Assembly: GCA_964472545.1 (NCBI GenBank)
Contig: CAYYNP010000009.1
Coordinates: forward strand, 10,230 to 74,229
Length of the DNA stretch: 64,000 nt
Direction: 5' to 3'
DNA from: CAYYNP01 sp964472545
GTDB lineage: Bacteria; Planctomycetota; Planctomycetia; Pirellulales; Thermoguttaceae
Under the pieces are notes generated by a model, which did no database searches, was not told the DNA's origin, and saw nothing but the letters and a program-made list of their open reading frames with translations. Below are positions 28,601-37,750 of the stretch, in pieces. The position numbers were made by a program, and so were the translations under genes. Position 1 is the stretch's first letter. Every line of letters starts with the position of its first letter.

Positions 28601-29444
28601 TATCCGAGAGGTCGATCAAGTTCAGCGCGGTCAGGAACGTCGTTTGGTTGTTTCGTGCCAGCAGGACGTCGGACGTGTTGACGCGTCCGTCCCGGTTGAA
28701 GTCGTAGGGCAGATCGACGGCCGCCGGGTCGAGAAAATTGTGGGGGTTGTTTCGCACCAGGAGCAGATCGGTGGGCGTGACCTTGGCGTCGGTGTCGAGG
28801 TTGCCGCTCTCGCCGACGGCATTGCCGAAGTAGAAGACGTCGTCGTGCGTCAGGCCCGTGTCTTCTACGGCGAGGACGGTTACCTGGAGCCACCGGTTGC
28901 GGATCGTATAGTCGGGCCAAGCGAGGGTGATGCGGTCGGAATCGTCGGTGCCTGCCTCGGGGCGGACGGTGATCGAAGGAGCGACGTCGAGGGTCGTCCA
29001 GCCGGCCGGATCGGAATCGTTGCCGGTGCGGAAGACGAAGTCGTCGGCGTCGAACGAGGCGTTTTCGGGCAGGCCGAGAACGTCGACCATAACGCCGTTG
29101 ATGCCGCGGCCGTAGCTGGTGTAGTTTTCGAAACCGGCGGTCTGCCCCGGAAGCAGGGCGACCTTGTCGACGGCGATGGCCACGTCGTCGAGGGGGTCGG
29201 ATGCGCCGGCGGCGTCCGGGGCGGCGTCGAAGGCCGAGTTGTCGTAGAAGACGTGGCGATCGACCACGGCGGCTTCGGCCAACAGGCCGGCCGCGGGGTC
29301 GAGGCCTGCATGGAGCAGTCGGCGAGCTTCCAGCGGCTCGCAGGCCAAACGCCGGTGGCGACCGGTGAGCTGGCGGGCGGAATGGGCCGGCCGCGAGCGA
29401 ACGGGGGATGGACGTCGGGCCGTGTCGAGGAGGCGGTGCATCAT
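25654..29444 (-). CDS. Giant secreted dockerin/RTX-like surface protein (interrupted by assembly gap)
   Basis: The protein starts MMHRLLDTARRPSPVRSRPA and carries CEPLEARRLLHA, the planctomycete N-terminal motif of exported giant proteins. Around residues 230-290 lie two dockerin-like Ca-binding segments (DTDAKVTPTDLLLVRNN, DFNRDGRVNTSDVLLARNN). Long beta-helix-like repeats follow, and near the C-terminus are RTX-like nonapeptides (GGDGDDVLAGGQAADAIFGG). One hundred N interrupt the frame. The 55 bp on both sides of the gap are identical, and deleting the gap plus one copy (155 bp) restores a single frame of 3,636 nt, 1,211 residues. Probably cell-surface or secreted and calcium-binding. Convergent with priA. 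Confidence 0.8.
27612..27711. other. Assembly gap (100 N) with duplicated 55-bp flanks
   Basis: The 55 bases at 27557-27611 are identical to those at 27712-27766. This is the signature of two contigs that overlap but were joined with a fixed-size gap. The alternative is a collapsed repeat array. Confidence 0.95.
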
Positions 29445-29799
29445 GGGATCTGTCCTGCCGACCAGTGAGACGCGATGGGGGAGGGCCCGCCCCGATTCGA
29501 ACCGGAACGGGCAGCCGACACGGCGGCCGGGCTTCCTCACCACGTGGCGGGCCGCCCGGCCGGCGTATCACCTTCCCCTAGGGGTTACGGGAGATATTGT
29601 GGTTGGGCAGCGAGGAGGTGTCAAGCAGACTGGCGAATCGAGGCAGAATAGGAGTCGAGAGCGAAATGGGAGGCCCTTCGGTCCGGCTGGCAGCGAGCCG
29701 CACCGGGTTCTTGCCGAAGGTGGTCACCCTGCCGGTTTCCGCCTATACTGGCCACCGAGAAGGTTGCCTGTCTACGCTGGTTTTTCGAGGGGAAACGGC
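29445..29799. promoter_or_regulatory. Divergent intergenic region with candidate Tad promoter
   Basis: 355 bp between the giant-protein gene (minus) and cpaB-like gene (plus). On the plus strand TGGTCA (29721-29726), a 17-bp spacer and TATACT (29744-29749) form a weak promoter candidate about 50 bases before the CpaB start. A short CCCCTAGGGG palindrome lies near 29577-29586. Nothing else is recognised. Confidence 0.4.
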
Positions 29800-30498
29800 A
29801 TGAGTCACTCAATCAAGTTGCTGATTCCGGTGGGGTTGGGGATCGTGGCGGCGGGCATCAACTGGTTTGCGGTGAAGCGGATGACGGAGCCGGTCTACTT
29901 CGTGCAGGTGACCACCGAGGTTGCCGAGGGGACCGTCTTCACGAAAGACAATCTGGGCGCCGCCGAGTTGCCGGCCCATTATGCGGACCTCAAGGATACG
30001 GCCTTTCCCTACGCCGAAGACGAAGGCGTGGGCGTCTTGCTCGGCAAGAGGGCGACACGGCACTATCGCAAGGGCGACCTGGTCTTCCGCCGCGACAGGG
30101 CAGAACCTGGCCCGTTGGGCTCGCTCAAGGCCGATGAGGAGGTGCACGTGGTCTCAATGGGCAACGTCGACACGGTGCCGCAGTTCATGCGGATCGGCGG
30201 TGAGATCAGCTTCCGTTTCCAGGCGGCCGGGCAGCCCGACGACGCAGAGTGGGTGGGGCCGTTCAAACTGCGGAGCGTCGGATCGAGGATCGTCGACAAT
30301 CCCTACGGCGAGAACCAGCCGGATGAGATCGGGCAGGTGTCCAACGTCGGGGTGATCCTCGAGAAAGAGGGCAGCGAGGGCCGCACGGCGATGGACGATC
30401 GGCTGGAGGAACTCTGCGACAAGCAGGCGGCCGGGGCGGCGACGTTGCTGCGGATCAAGTATCACTCGCCGCAGGAAGAGGGATCGGAGACGCCGTAA
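29800..30498 (+). CDS. cpaB: CpaB-like Flp pilus assembly protein (SAF domain)
   Basis: 232 residues with an N-terminal membrane anchor (IKLLIPVGLGIVAAGINWFA) and a SAF/AFP-like domain: VEVAEGTVFTKDNL-type segment, then LGKRATRHYRKGDLVFRRD. CpaB/RcpC proteins sit in the periplasm and assist the Tad secretin. GAGGGG six bases before the ATG at 29800 decides the start; the longer frame begins in non-coding DNA. Its stop overlaps an ATG (TAATG at 30496-30500), so it is tightly coupled to the CpaF gene. It heads the Tad gene set. Confidence 0.72.
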   Translation: MSHSIKLLIPVGLGIVAAGINWFAVKRMTEPVYFVQVTTEVAEGTVFTKDNLGAAELPAHYADLKDTAFPYAEDEGVGVLLGKRATRHYRKGDLVFRRDRAEPGPLGSLKADEEVHVVSMGNVDTVPQFMRIGGEISFRFQAAGQPDDAEWVGPFKLRSVGSRIVDNPYGENQPDEIGQVSNVGVILEKEGSEGRTAMDDRLEELCDKQAAGAATLLRIKYHSPQEEGSETP

Positions 30499-30505
30499 TG
30501 CGGGT

Positions 30506-32467
30506 ATGGTACAACAAGATCGGCGACGCGCAGGGCAGGTCTTCGACACGCAGGCCGATCGGATCTCGATCGGCCGTGGGGCCGACAACGACATCGTACT
30601 GGACAGCCCCTTCGTGGCCGAGACGGCGGCGATCATCGCCGAGAGCGGCTCGGCCTGGGAACTGACGCCCGCGGGCGAGAACGAGATCTTGCTGGGCTCG
30701 CAGGCGCTGCATCCGGGCGAGCGGGTGTTGATCGGCGGCGAGCAGCCGATCCAGATCTTCCCCTTCTCGCTGAGCCTGGAACCGCCCGCGACCGAAGGCC
30801 TCTCCGAGGTCGGGCTGCGCGAGGCACTGCAGATGCAGGGCTCGCGGCTGATTCTCGACGTGCATCGCGAGTTGCTCGAGCGGATGGACACGTCGGAATC
30901 GGAGGAGCAGCGCGGCGACAACGAAGAGTACTTGATGTCGTTGGAGAACGACCTGGAGGAGATCGCCCGCTTGCAGGGCTTTTTGAAGCCGGAATACGGC
31001 GCGCTGTTGGCGCACTTCTCGGCCAGCACGATCCAGGCGGAGTTGCTGCATCGAACGATCGAGACGTCGGCCGAGGGGGGCGACGTGTGGGCGTCGGACG
31101 GGCGCTGGCTGCGGATGTTCTCCGCGGTGGCCGACTTCGAGAGCGAACTCGACGCACTGGTCGAGCGCGTGGCGGCCGAGTTGGACCTGCCGGCCATCGA
31201 AGACCTCAGCCGTAAGATCGAGGCCGTCGACCGCGGCTTCTGGGACGCCTGGGGCCGGCTCAGCGGAGACCTCTATCCCGAGGTGGTCCAGTATCTCGCG
31301 CTGCGCTACCTGAAGAAACAGATCAAAGACATCGTTTTCGGCTACGGGCCGCTGGAAGACCTGCTGCGGATGCCGAACATCTCGGAGATCATGGTGGTCG
31401 ACCGGGAGAAGATCTACATCGAGAAGAACGGCGTGTTGGAGAAGTCCGGCCGGCGGTTCGTTTCCGATAAGGTGACCGAGTCGATCATCGAGCGAATCGT
31501 TTCACGCGTGGGCCGGCGGATCGACCGCTCGCAGCCGCTGGTCGACGCTCGATTGACCGACGGCAGCCGGGTAAACGCGGTGATCTCGCCGCTGGCCATC
31601 AGCGGACCATGTTTGACGATCCGCAAGTTTCCACACAGCCCACTCCGGATGGACGACCTGGTCGCTTGCGGCTCGCTGACCCGGACGGTGGCCGAGTTCC
31701 TGCGGGCCTCGGTCACGGCCAAGTGCAACATCCTGATTTCCGGCGGCACGGGCTCCGGCAAGACGACGCTGTTGAACTGCCTGAGCAACTTCATCCCGGA
31801 CAAGGAGCGGATCGTGACCATCGAGGACACGGCCGAGTTGCAGTTGCAGAAGGACCACGTGGTGCGGATGGAGACCAAGTCGGCCAACGTGGAAGGGGTG
31901 GGGGAGTACTCGATCCGCGACCTGGTGCGCAACGCGCTGCGGATGCGGCCGGATCGCGTAGTGGTGGGCGAGTGCCGCGGGGCCGAGGCGCTCGACATGC
32001 TGCAGGCGATGAACACGGGCCACGACGGATCGATGACCACGATCCACGCCAACAACGCCGACGACGTGATTCTGCGGCTGGAGGTGTTGGTGCAGATGGC
32101 GGCCGAATTGCCGATCGACTCGATCCACCGACAGGTTGCCTCGGCCATCGACCTGATCGTGCAGCTTACCCGCATGCGCGACGGCAGCCGGCGGGTGTCG
32201 CAAGTGATGGAGATCATCGGCTACGACGCCCGGGAGAAGGCGATTCGCACGAAGGACCTATTCCTGCTGGTGGACGACGACGAGGGCGGCGAGAATGACG
32301 AGAACCACCAGGATGGTGCCGAGGATGCCGGTGACGAGGACGGCGAAGGGGAGGAGACCGACAAGAAGAAAGCAGGCGGCGAGTTGATGCCGACCGGGGC
32401 TTTGCCGACGTTCATGGACAAGTTGATCGAATCGGAACTGATCGATCTGGAAGCGTTTTATCTCTAG
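30506..32467 (+). CDS. cpaF: CpaF/TadA-type secretion ATPase with N-terminal FHA domain
   Basis: 653 residues. Residues ~1-95 form an FHA domain (ISIGRGADNDIVLDSPFVA), and the rest is a GspE/VirB11-type ATPase: Walker A SGGTGSGKTTLLN, Asp box RIVTIEDTAELQL, VVGECRGAEALDML and MTTIHANN. The C-terminus has a long acidic insert (DDDEGGENDENHQDG...) before LIESELIDLEAFYL. The called ATG gives MVQQDRRRAG, which is not FHA-like. From the coupled ATG at 30498, another frame reads MRVWYNKIGDAQGR and would enter the FHA frame if one base were added near 30539. I suspect a single-base deletion (sequencing error or true frameshift). It powers Flp pilus assembly; FHA implies phosphothreonine control. Confidence 0.85.
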   Translation: MVQQDRRRAGQVFDTQADRISIGRGADNDIVLDSPFVAETAAIIAESGSAWELTPAGENEILLGSQALHPGERVLIGGEQPIQIFPFSLSLEPPATEGLSEVGLREALQMQGSRLILDVHRELLERMDTSESEEQRGDNEEYLMSLENDLEEIARLQGFLKPEYGALLAHFSASTIQAELLHRTIETSAEGGDVWASDGRWLRMFSAVADFESELDALVERVAAELDLPAIEDLSRKIEAVDRGFWDAWGRLSGDLYPEVVQYLALRYLKKQIKDIVFGYGPLEDLLRMPNISEIMVVDREKIYIEKNGVLEKSGRRFVSDKVTESIIERIVSRVGRRIDRSQPLVDARLTDGSRVNAVISPLAISGPCLTIRKFPHSPLRMDDLVACGSLTRTVAEFLRASVTAKCNILISGGTGSGKTTLLNCLSNFIPDKERIVTIEDTAELQLQKDHVVRMETKSANVEGVGEYSIRDLVRNALRMRPDRVVVGECRGAEALDMLQAMNTGHDGSMTTIHANNADDVILRLEVLVQMAAELPIDSIHRQVASAIDLIVQLTRMRDGSRRVSQVMEIIGYDAREKAIRTKDLFLLVDDDEGGENDENHQDGAEDAGDEDGEGEETDKKKAGGELMPTGALPTFMDKLIESELIDLEAFYL

Positions 32468-32488
32468 TGTGACTGACCTTTGGATTAT

Positions 32489-32585
32489 GGGTGGCCGGGG
32501 CAAAGCGCAGCGGTGCCCCAGTGACCCACCGGACAATACGAACTCCGACAACCTGGGGCACCGCTGCGCTTTGCCCCAGCCACCC
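32489..32585. repeat. 97-bp palindromic element, copy A
   Basis: 33-bp arms (32489-32521 and 32553-32585, one mismatch) around a 31-bp spacer. The arm reads GGGTGGCTGGGGCAAAGCGC followed by AGCGGTGCCCCAG. It sits between cpaF and tadB. Copies B, C and D are at 34457, 45585 and 56713. Confidence 0.92.
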
Positions 32586-32608
32586 CGCTCTTGCGGCTCC
32601 GCCCTGTT

Positions 32609-33454
32609 ATGCAAGCCTTGATCTTGACCAGCTCGGTACTCTGCTTCGCGGCCGTGTCGCTCGGCGCGCTGTGGGTGGGGCCGGCGTGGGACAAGGTCTC
32701 CCGGCGCTACGTTGCCGACATCACGCCGCGGTTGCGGGCGTTGGGTATCGAAAACGAGCGGATCGACGGCTACCTGCGATGGTGGGGAATCGCCATGTTT
32801 GCCACCTTCTTCGTCTTCGGCATCGTGCTGGTGATGATCCCGGTGGCGATCGGGTTGACGTATCTGGTGGCGATTGCGCCGCGCTACATTCTCGACTATC
32901 TGGTTTCGCGGCGGAGGATTCTGCTGCGCGATCAGATGGTGCGCGCGTCCGTTGCATTGGCCAACGCGGCGCGGGCGGGGATGTCGCTGCCGCAAGGGCT
33001 GGACCTCGTGGCCAAAGAGGCCGCCGAGCCGCTGGCCACCGAGTTTCGCCGCATCACCAGCGCGTTTCACGCCGGACGCCCGCTTTCGGACGCGCTCGGC
33101 GACGTGCAGCAGCGGCTGCAACTCGAAGTGTTCAACGTCTTCACCTCGGCCGTGCTGGTCTGCATGGAGCGGGGCGGGCAGATCTCGTATGCCCTGGAAC
33201 GGATCAGCGAAGACCTCCAGGAATTGCAGCGGCTGGAACGCAAACTGGAGGCCGATACCGCCTCGGGACGCCGGCTGACTCTGCTGTTGGCGTGCTTCCC
33301 CTTTGCCTTCCTTATCGGCTTCACCTTCCTCGACCCGCCGATGATGGGCACGCTCTATCATTCGTTCTTGGGACAGATCGTGCTGCTGAGCGTGGGGGCC
33401 GTGGTCTATTTCGCCGTACGATGGTGTGTCTGGATACTGGATATCGATTTCTGA
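32609..33454 (+). CDS. tadB: TadB-like type II secretion F-domain protein
   Basis: 281 residues with hydrophobic segments near the N-terminus (ALILTSSVLCFAAVSLGAL), at ~55-95 and at the C-terminus. The central T2SSF domain has LANAARAGMSLPQGLDLVAK, FHAGRPLSDALGDV and ERGGQISYALERISEDLQEL. TadB and TadC form the inner-membrane platform of the Flp pilus machine. I prefer the ATG at 32609 over a TTG at 32591, which lies only five bases from the palindrome. Order and strand match a Tad operon (cpaF-tadB-tadC). Confidence 0.82.
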   Translation: MQALILTSSVLCFAAVSLGALWVGPAWDKVSRRYVADITPRLRALGIENERIDGYLRWWGIAMFATFFVFGIVLVMIPVAIGLTYLVAIAPRYILDYLVSRRRILLRDQMVRASVALANAARAGMSLPQGLDLVAKEAAEPLATEFRRITSAFHAGRPLSDALGDVQQRLQLEVFNVFTSAVLVCMERGGQISYALERISEDLQELQRLERKLEADTASGRRLTLLLACFPFAFLIGFTFLDPPMMGTLYHSFLGQIVLLSVGAVVYFAVRWCVWILDIDF

Positions 33455-33476
33455 ACCTTGTGAGTACGACGCCACC

Positions 33477-34403
33477 ATGGACACGCTGACCCTCTGGCAG
33501 ATGATCGCTTCGGCCACGGTTGGCCTGGCGTTGGCGTTCTTGGCGTGGCACCTGATCTCGATCGTTACCCAGCCGCGCGTGATCGATCCGGAATTGGGGC
33601 GATTCGAGGAGACTCGGCGCGAGGAGCTTCGTTCGCTCAGCCGGACCTATCGGTTGTTCGAGCCCTGGATCGACGAGATCGTCGAGTCGAATGGGGGCCG
33701 TCGCCCGGACGCCGAGGAGAAACTTCAACAGGATCTGACCACCGCTGCCGAGCCGGCCGCGTGGAAAGCCGCCGAATACCAGGCCGTCTGGCAGGTGCAG
33801 GCGATTCTGGCGGCGATCGGCGGTGCCGTTTTCGGTTGGTTCTTCTCCGGAGAGCTGTTTGCGCTGGCCTGCGGGGTCGGCGGGTTTTTCTTCTATCGCT
33901 GGCTGATGCGCAGGAACATCCGCAAGCGGGCCGCCAAACGACGCCGAGCCGTCAAGCGTCACTTGGCCAGCGCGATCGATCTGTTGGCGCTGATGATGGA
34001 GGTGGGCGGGAACTTCCAGGAGAGCCTGGCGACCGTGGCCCAGCGTGCCCGCGGCACTCCCTTGGGAGAGGAGTTGGGCCGCGTGCTGGTCGATATCCAA
34101 TCCGGACGTCCTCGCAAGGAGGCCCTGCAAGGCCTGGCCACGCGGCTGCGCGACGAAGACGCCGACGAGTTCGTCTTTGCGGTCGTCCAGGGCGAAGAAC
34201 TCGGCAGCCCGCTGGCGACCATTCTCCGCAACCAGGCCGACCAGATGCGTCAGAAACGAAGCCAGTGGGCCGAAAAGGCCTCGGAGGAGGCCCAGGTGAT
34301 GTTGGTTTTTCCGGCCGTGTTGATCATGATCGGCTGCCTGGTGATCGTGGCCGCGCCGTTCGTGCTCAACGCGATGTTCTCTGCCGACGGGACGGGTTTC
34401 TAG
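33477..34403 (+). CDS. tadC: TadC-like type II secretion F-domain protein
   Basis: 308 residues. An N-terminal membrane segment (IASATVGLALAFLAWHLISI) is followed by a second hydrophobic pair (~115-150), then the T2SSF domain: HLASAIDLLALMMEVGGNF, LGRVLVDIQSGRPRKEAL, VVQGEELGSPLATILRNQAD, and a C-terminal span (MLVFPAVLIMIGCLVIVAAP). It pairs with TadB in the inner-membrane platform. The frame is open upstream to 33426, overlapping tadB, but the ATG at 33477 gives the usual N-terminus. Followed by palindrome copy B. Confidence 0.84.
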   Translation: MDTLTLWQMIASATVGLALAFLAWHLISIVTQPRVIDPELGRFEETRREELRSLSRTYRLFEPWIDEIVESNGGRRPDAEEKLQQDLTTAAEPAAWKAAEYQAVWQVQAILAAIGGAVFGWFFSGELFALACGVGGFFFYRWLMRRNIRKRAAKRRRAVKRHLASAIDLLALMMEVGGNFQESLATVAQRARGTPLGEELGRVLVDIQSGRPRKEALQGLATRLRDEDADEFVFAVVQGEELGSPLATILRNQADQMRQKRSQWAEKASEEAQVMLVFPAVLIMIGCLVIVAAPFVLNAMFSADGTGF

Positions 34404-34456
34404 GGTGGGTGGACATGATTGGCTGCACACGAGTACGCACCGACGACTCACTTTGT

Positions 34457-34553
34457 GGGTGGCTGGGGCAAAGCGCAGCGGTGCCCCAGGCTGCCGGAGT
34501 TCCTTTCCTGCCGCGAATTTCTGGGGCACCGCTGCGCTTTGCCCCAGCCACCC
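34457..34553. repeat. 97-bp palindromic element, copy B
   Basis: Perfect 33-bp inverted arms at 34457-34489 and 34521-34553 with a 31-bp spacer. It sits between tadC and the FHA gene. It is read through by an open frame, which explains the spurious N-terminal extension of the FHA gene. Confidence 0.95.
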
Positions 34554-34592
34554 AATCGACAATTTGGACTGCAACGAAGTGCCAGGTGGTGT

Positions 34593-35312
34593 ATGGCTGA
34601 GAAGCTCGTAATACGCGTTGTGGGCGGCAGCGACATTGAGGCGCCGCTGGAACAGCGCGCGGTGCGCTTAGGACGCGATCCCGGGTGCGATCTGCACGTC
34701 GACCACCCGGAGGTCGCTCCCCATGCCATTACGCTCGACTATCGCAACGGCTCCTATCTGCTGGAGAACCACAGCCCGTTCGTCGTCTACCTGGGGCAAC
34801 AAGCGATCGAACAGAACGCACAGGTCGCCTGGCCGGTCGGCCGGCAACTGCAGTTGACCCGCAGCGTGTCGCTGACGCTGATGCCGGGGGCCGCCGCCGC
34901 CTCGGCGTCTGCTGCGGCCGCGGCAGAGGAGGCGTCGGAGGTGGCGCAAGCGCAACGGCGCCGCAAGATCCTGCAGATTGCCGTGATCGCCGTGTGTGCC
35001 GTCGTGGCACCGATCCTGTTGCTCAGCGAACGAAAGAACCAGCCGGTGCCGGTCGGCGGCTTCCAGGAGTTGATCGAGCAGTTGCGGCGCGAGCACCCGG
35101 AAGCCACCGCCGTTCGCGACGCCTTCCAAAAGGCCCACGCCCTGGACCTCCGCGACGACCCGCAATACCTTTGGGCGACCGTCGACGCCTACCAGCAGTT
35201 GCTGGCCTTGGAGGAGATCCGTTCGGCCGAACCCGACGGAGACGACGCCTTCGGCCGCATCCGGCGGCGGGCGGCGCAGCGCGTGCGCGTGTTGACGGAG
35301 TCCGGCCGTTGA
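34593..35312 (+). CDS. FHA-domain membrane protein
   Basis: 239 residues from MAEKLVIRVVGGSDIEAPLE. The FHA domain covers ~1-95 (VRLGRDPGCDLHVDHPEVA with the LGR and DH landmarks, then YLLENHSPFVVYL). An Ala-rich linker, one membrane span (ILQIAVIAVCAVVAPILLLS, ~128-147) and a ~90-residue outer tail with helical repeats follow. It is the last plus-strand gene of the Tad locus and may connect pilus assembly with Ser/Thr kinase signalling; that link is inferred. The longer open frame begins inside repeat DNA and is rejected. Confidence 0.75.
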   Translation: MAEKLVIRVVGGSDIEAPLEQRAVRLGRDPGCDLHVDHPEVAPHAITLDYRNGSYLLENHSPFVVYLGQQAIEQNAQVAWPVGRQLQLTRSVSLTLMPGAAAASASAAAAAEEASEVAQAQRRRKILQIAVIAVCAVVAPILLLSERKNQPVPVGGFQELIEQLRREHPEATAVRDAFQKAHALDLRDDPQYLWATVDAYQQLLALEEIRSAEPDGDDAFGRIRRRAAQRVRVLTESGR

Positions 35313-35444
35313 TGCGCTGGGCAGCGGTGTTGCTGAGACGTTTCGCCGCCGCCGGTACGGCGGTGCAACGGGTGAGTTCTGAGTCTACACCGCCGTGCCG
35401 GCGGCGGCTAAACGACGATTTGGGCCGCTGCGCGAAAACGCTTA

Positions 35445-35542
35445 GGGCTTGTCCGGAAACAACTTCGTCCGCTTCATGGTAGCCATCACACTCCGTGTGA
35501 TGATTCGCCCGAAAAACTGCGAAGTTGTTTCCGGACAGGCCC
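35445..35542. repeat. Palindromic element ending at the J-domain-like gene
   Basis: 23-bp arms at 35445-35467 and 35520-35542 (22/23 complementary, core TCCGGAAACAACTTCG) with an internal CATCACACTCCGTGTGATG hairpin. It fills most of the spacer and touches the stop codon at 35543. A separate GCCGCCGGTACGGCGG-type hairpin lies near 35347-35412. Confidence 0.8.
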
Positions 35543-37750
35543 TTACTTCATCGCAGCGGCCTGACGGGTGGCTTCGGTGGCCTGTCTCATCAACGTGGTG
35601 CTGCGGGAGTTTCGCGCGGCCGTCGTGGCCAGCGCGGCCAACTGCACGGCGTCGGCCTTCCGCTGCGCCTGAACCGCCTGCTGAAAGAGCGCCAAGGCCC
35701 CGAGGGTCACCTCGCGATGACCGCTTTGGCCGCGGGCCGTTTTGCTGAGCGTCTCCAAGGCGTTGGTCTTAAGCTGCATGGCGTCGACCTGATAGCGCTT
35801 GGCCATCTCGTCGATCGCCGCGGCGGCCACCTCGAGGTTGCCCGCCGCAAGGGCCAACTCCCGGGCGTCGCGCAGCAGCACGAACCGCATATCGGGATCT
35901 TCGCCGTCGGCCGGCGCCCTAGAGAGCATCTCCCTCGCCAAGGCCAGCTTCTTCGGTGCCGTGTCGGCCTCGCCGAAGGCCTGCGCAAACGTCTGACGGA
36001 CCAACTGCTCGGCCGCTTGCAGCCGAGCCGGGTCGTTCACCGGCGCGATCCGCGATGCGTTGCCGGCCGTCCCCGGCGCTTGCGGGTCGACGTCCAACTC
36101 CGGCATCAGGTGCGTCACGTCGATGCCCATTTGTGTGGCCTGTTGCCAGAGCTGTCGGGCCTGGGCCTTGTCGCCGCCGCGATCCACCGCCAGGAACGTA
36201 CCCAAGAGCACATTCGTTCCGGCATCCTTGGCGAACGTTCGGTCGACGATGGCCATCACCAGCGAATTGGGCAGTCCCTCGACGGGCCACTGCCGCAACC
36301 GGCCGGCCGCCTTGATCATCAGAACGTTGCGGTTGGCTTCGACCACCACCACCCGGGTCGTCTCGAGTTCGATCTCCGTGGCCGCCCCCAGGCTGGCCAC
36401 GCTCTGACGCATTCCTTCCCAGAATTGGCCCAGGTAGTTGAGCATCTCTTCCAGACGGTCGATTTCCGCGCGTTCGTCCGGCGTTTGCAGATTCGACGTG
36501 GCCGACTGCAGATGCCGCTTCGCCGCGGCCAGGTCAGGGTCCGCCATCGATGCTCGGGCGTCGGCGACTGCCTTGGCATACGCCGCCCGCTTCTGCGGAT
36601 CGACCTGCGGTTCCGGCTCCGGCGGCGCCGGTTCGTCGGGGTTCGGGTTTAGCGGCGTTGGGTTCGGAGGGATCGGCGGGGGAACGGTTGGCGGATCGAC
36701 CGTGCCCGGCGGATGCGACGGCGGCAAGGGGACCACCGGCGGCGTCACCGTCGGTGTCACCGGGGGCGCGATCGGCGGCTGGGTCGTCGTCTGGTTGGTA
36801 GCGGTCGGCGTAACCACCTCGCCCGAGCCGTCTTGTTGTCCTTCGGCCACGGGCTCTGCGCGGCGATTGACCATCTCGTTGTAGACCACGTATGCGCCCC
36901 CCGCGAGCACGGCCACGACCAGAGCGGCGGTCAGCACGTTCGAGCGGCTCCGCTCAGCCCGGACGGCTGCGCCCGGGGCAATCGGCTCATAGGCCGGCGT
37001 CGACGTATCGTGGGCCGGCTGTGAGGGCTCGACGCCGGCCGAGGGCTGCATCTGCGGCTGGCTGGCCGCCGCAGTCGTCTTCTGTGGCATGCTTCCTTGC
37101 GGCACGCCGCTCGGCGGGGCCATCGGATCGGCCGGCACCGGCCCCGAAGGCCCGCCCGGTCCGCCGTACTGCGGCGGCTGCTGCGTCGCGGCGGCCATCC
37201 CATCGTTCGGTTGCGTTGGCGTTTGGGGCATGCCCGGCGGTGGCGATCCGGGCTGAGCTGTGCTCGGCTGGCTGGCGTTGGATTGAGAGGTGAATTGAGG
37301 CTGGGCACCGCCGGGCGATGGCGTTTGAGCCGGGCCGGGCCTTGGTGGTGGGCCAACGGCGCCCGCGCCCGAAGGTCCGCCGGGTGGCGTGGCGAGCGTG
37401 GGAGGGGTCGCGAGCGTTGAGGGATAGGCGCTCGTTGTTGTGGGGGGGGATTGCTGTGCTGGTTGTTGGGGTTGCTGGGATGTCAGCCCGGCATCGTAGG
37501 CGGCTTTGCTGGCCGGGTCGCACAGGCAGACTTTTGCCGCCGAAACCTGATCCAGCAGCCGCCCCCAATCGGGCAAGTGCTCGCCCGGGCGGATCTTGCG
37601 GATCTTGGCCATTTGGACGTCGGCCGCGTTCGCGATCGCCTTCGGATCGCTTTCGCCGGGCCCGAGCCCCAGCAGCACGTAGTGATTCGGCGGCCGCACC
37701 GGGTCCTGGATGTCGAGCCACTCGAGATAGGGATCGAACGAATCTTGCAC
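35543..37750 (-). CDS. J-domain-like, proline-rich single-pass membrane protein
   Basis: 735 residues from a GTG start. The first ~90 residues resemble the degenerate J-domain-like region common in planctomycete proteins (WLDIQDPVRPPNHYVLLGLG...VSAAKVCLCDPASKAAYD) without a clear HPD motif. A long Pro/Gln/Ala/Ser linker follows, then one membrane span near 275 (VLTAALVVAVLAGGAYVVYN), a second Pro/Thr-rich linker (TPTVTPPVVPLPPSHPPG), and ~350 residues of helical C-terminal domain. It probably spans the inner membrane with a periplasmic helical domain. It is convergent with the Tad locus. Function unknown. Confidence 0.72.
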   Translation of the reverse strand: MQDSFDPYLEWLDIQDPVRPPNHYVLLGLGPGESDPKAIANAADVQMAKIRKIRPGEHLPDWGRLLDQVSAAKVCLCDPASKAAYDAGLTSQQPQQPAQQSPPTTTSAYPSTLATPPTLATPPGGPSGAGAVGPPPRPGPAQTPSPGGAQPQFTSQSNASQPSTAQPGSPPPGMPQTPTQPNDGMAAATQQPPQYGGPGGPSGPVPADPMAPPSGVPQGSMPQKTTAAASQPQMQPSAGVEPSQPAHDTSTPAYEPIAPGAAVRAERSRSNVLTAALVVAVLAGGAYVVYNEMVNRRAEPVAEGQQDGSGEVVTPTATNQTTTQPPIAPPVTPTVTPPVVPLPPSHPPGTVDPPTVPPPIPPNPTPLNPNPDEPAPPEPEPQVDPQKRAAYAKAVADARASMADPDLAAAKRHLQSATSNLQTPDERAEIDRLEEMLNYLGQFWEGMRQSVASLGAATEIELETTRVVVVEANRNVLMIKAAGRLRQWPVEGLPNSLVMAIVDRTFAKDAGTNVLLGTFLAVDRGGDKAQARQLWQQATQMGIDVTHLMPELDVDPQAPGTAGNASRIAPVNDPARLQAAEQLVRQTFAQAFGEADTAPKKLALAREMLSRAPADGEDPDMRFVLLRDARELALAAGNLEVAAAAIDEMAKRYQVDAMQLKTNALETLSKTARGQSGHREVTLGALALFQQAVQAQRKADAVQLAALATTAARNSRSTTLMRQATEATRQAAAMK

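Noticed and set aside
27762..29468. 568-codon plus-strand frame opposite the giant surface protein
   Set aside because: Composition is low-complexity Val/Gly/Asp/Arg without a signal or motif; the minus strand carries dockerin and LEARRLL features.
32489..32585. Palindromes of the 97-bp family as simple intrinsic terminators
   Set aside because: No T-run follows, the spacer is conserved and of constant length, and two copies lie between co-directional Tad genes.
34419..34592. N-terminal extension of the FHA membrane protein
   Set aside because: The extension is translated from palindrome copy B; the FHA domain begins at the ATG at 34593.
35525..36652. Plus-strand frame opposite the J-domain-like gene
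   Set aside because: Antisense shadow with Arg/His-rich translation and no motif.
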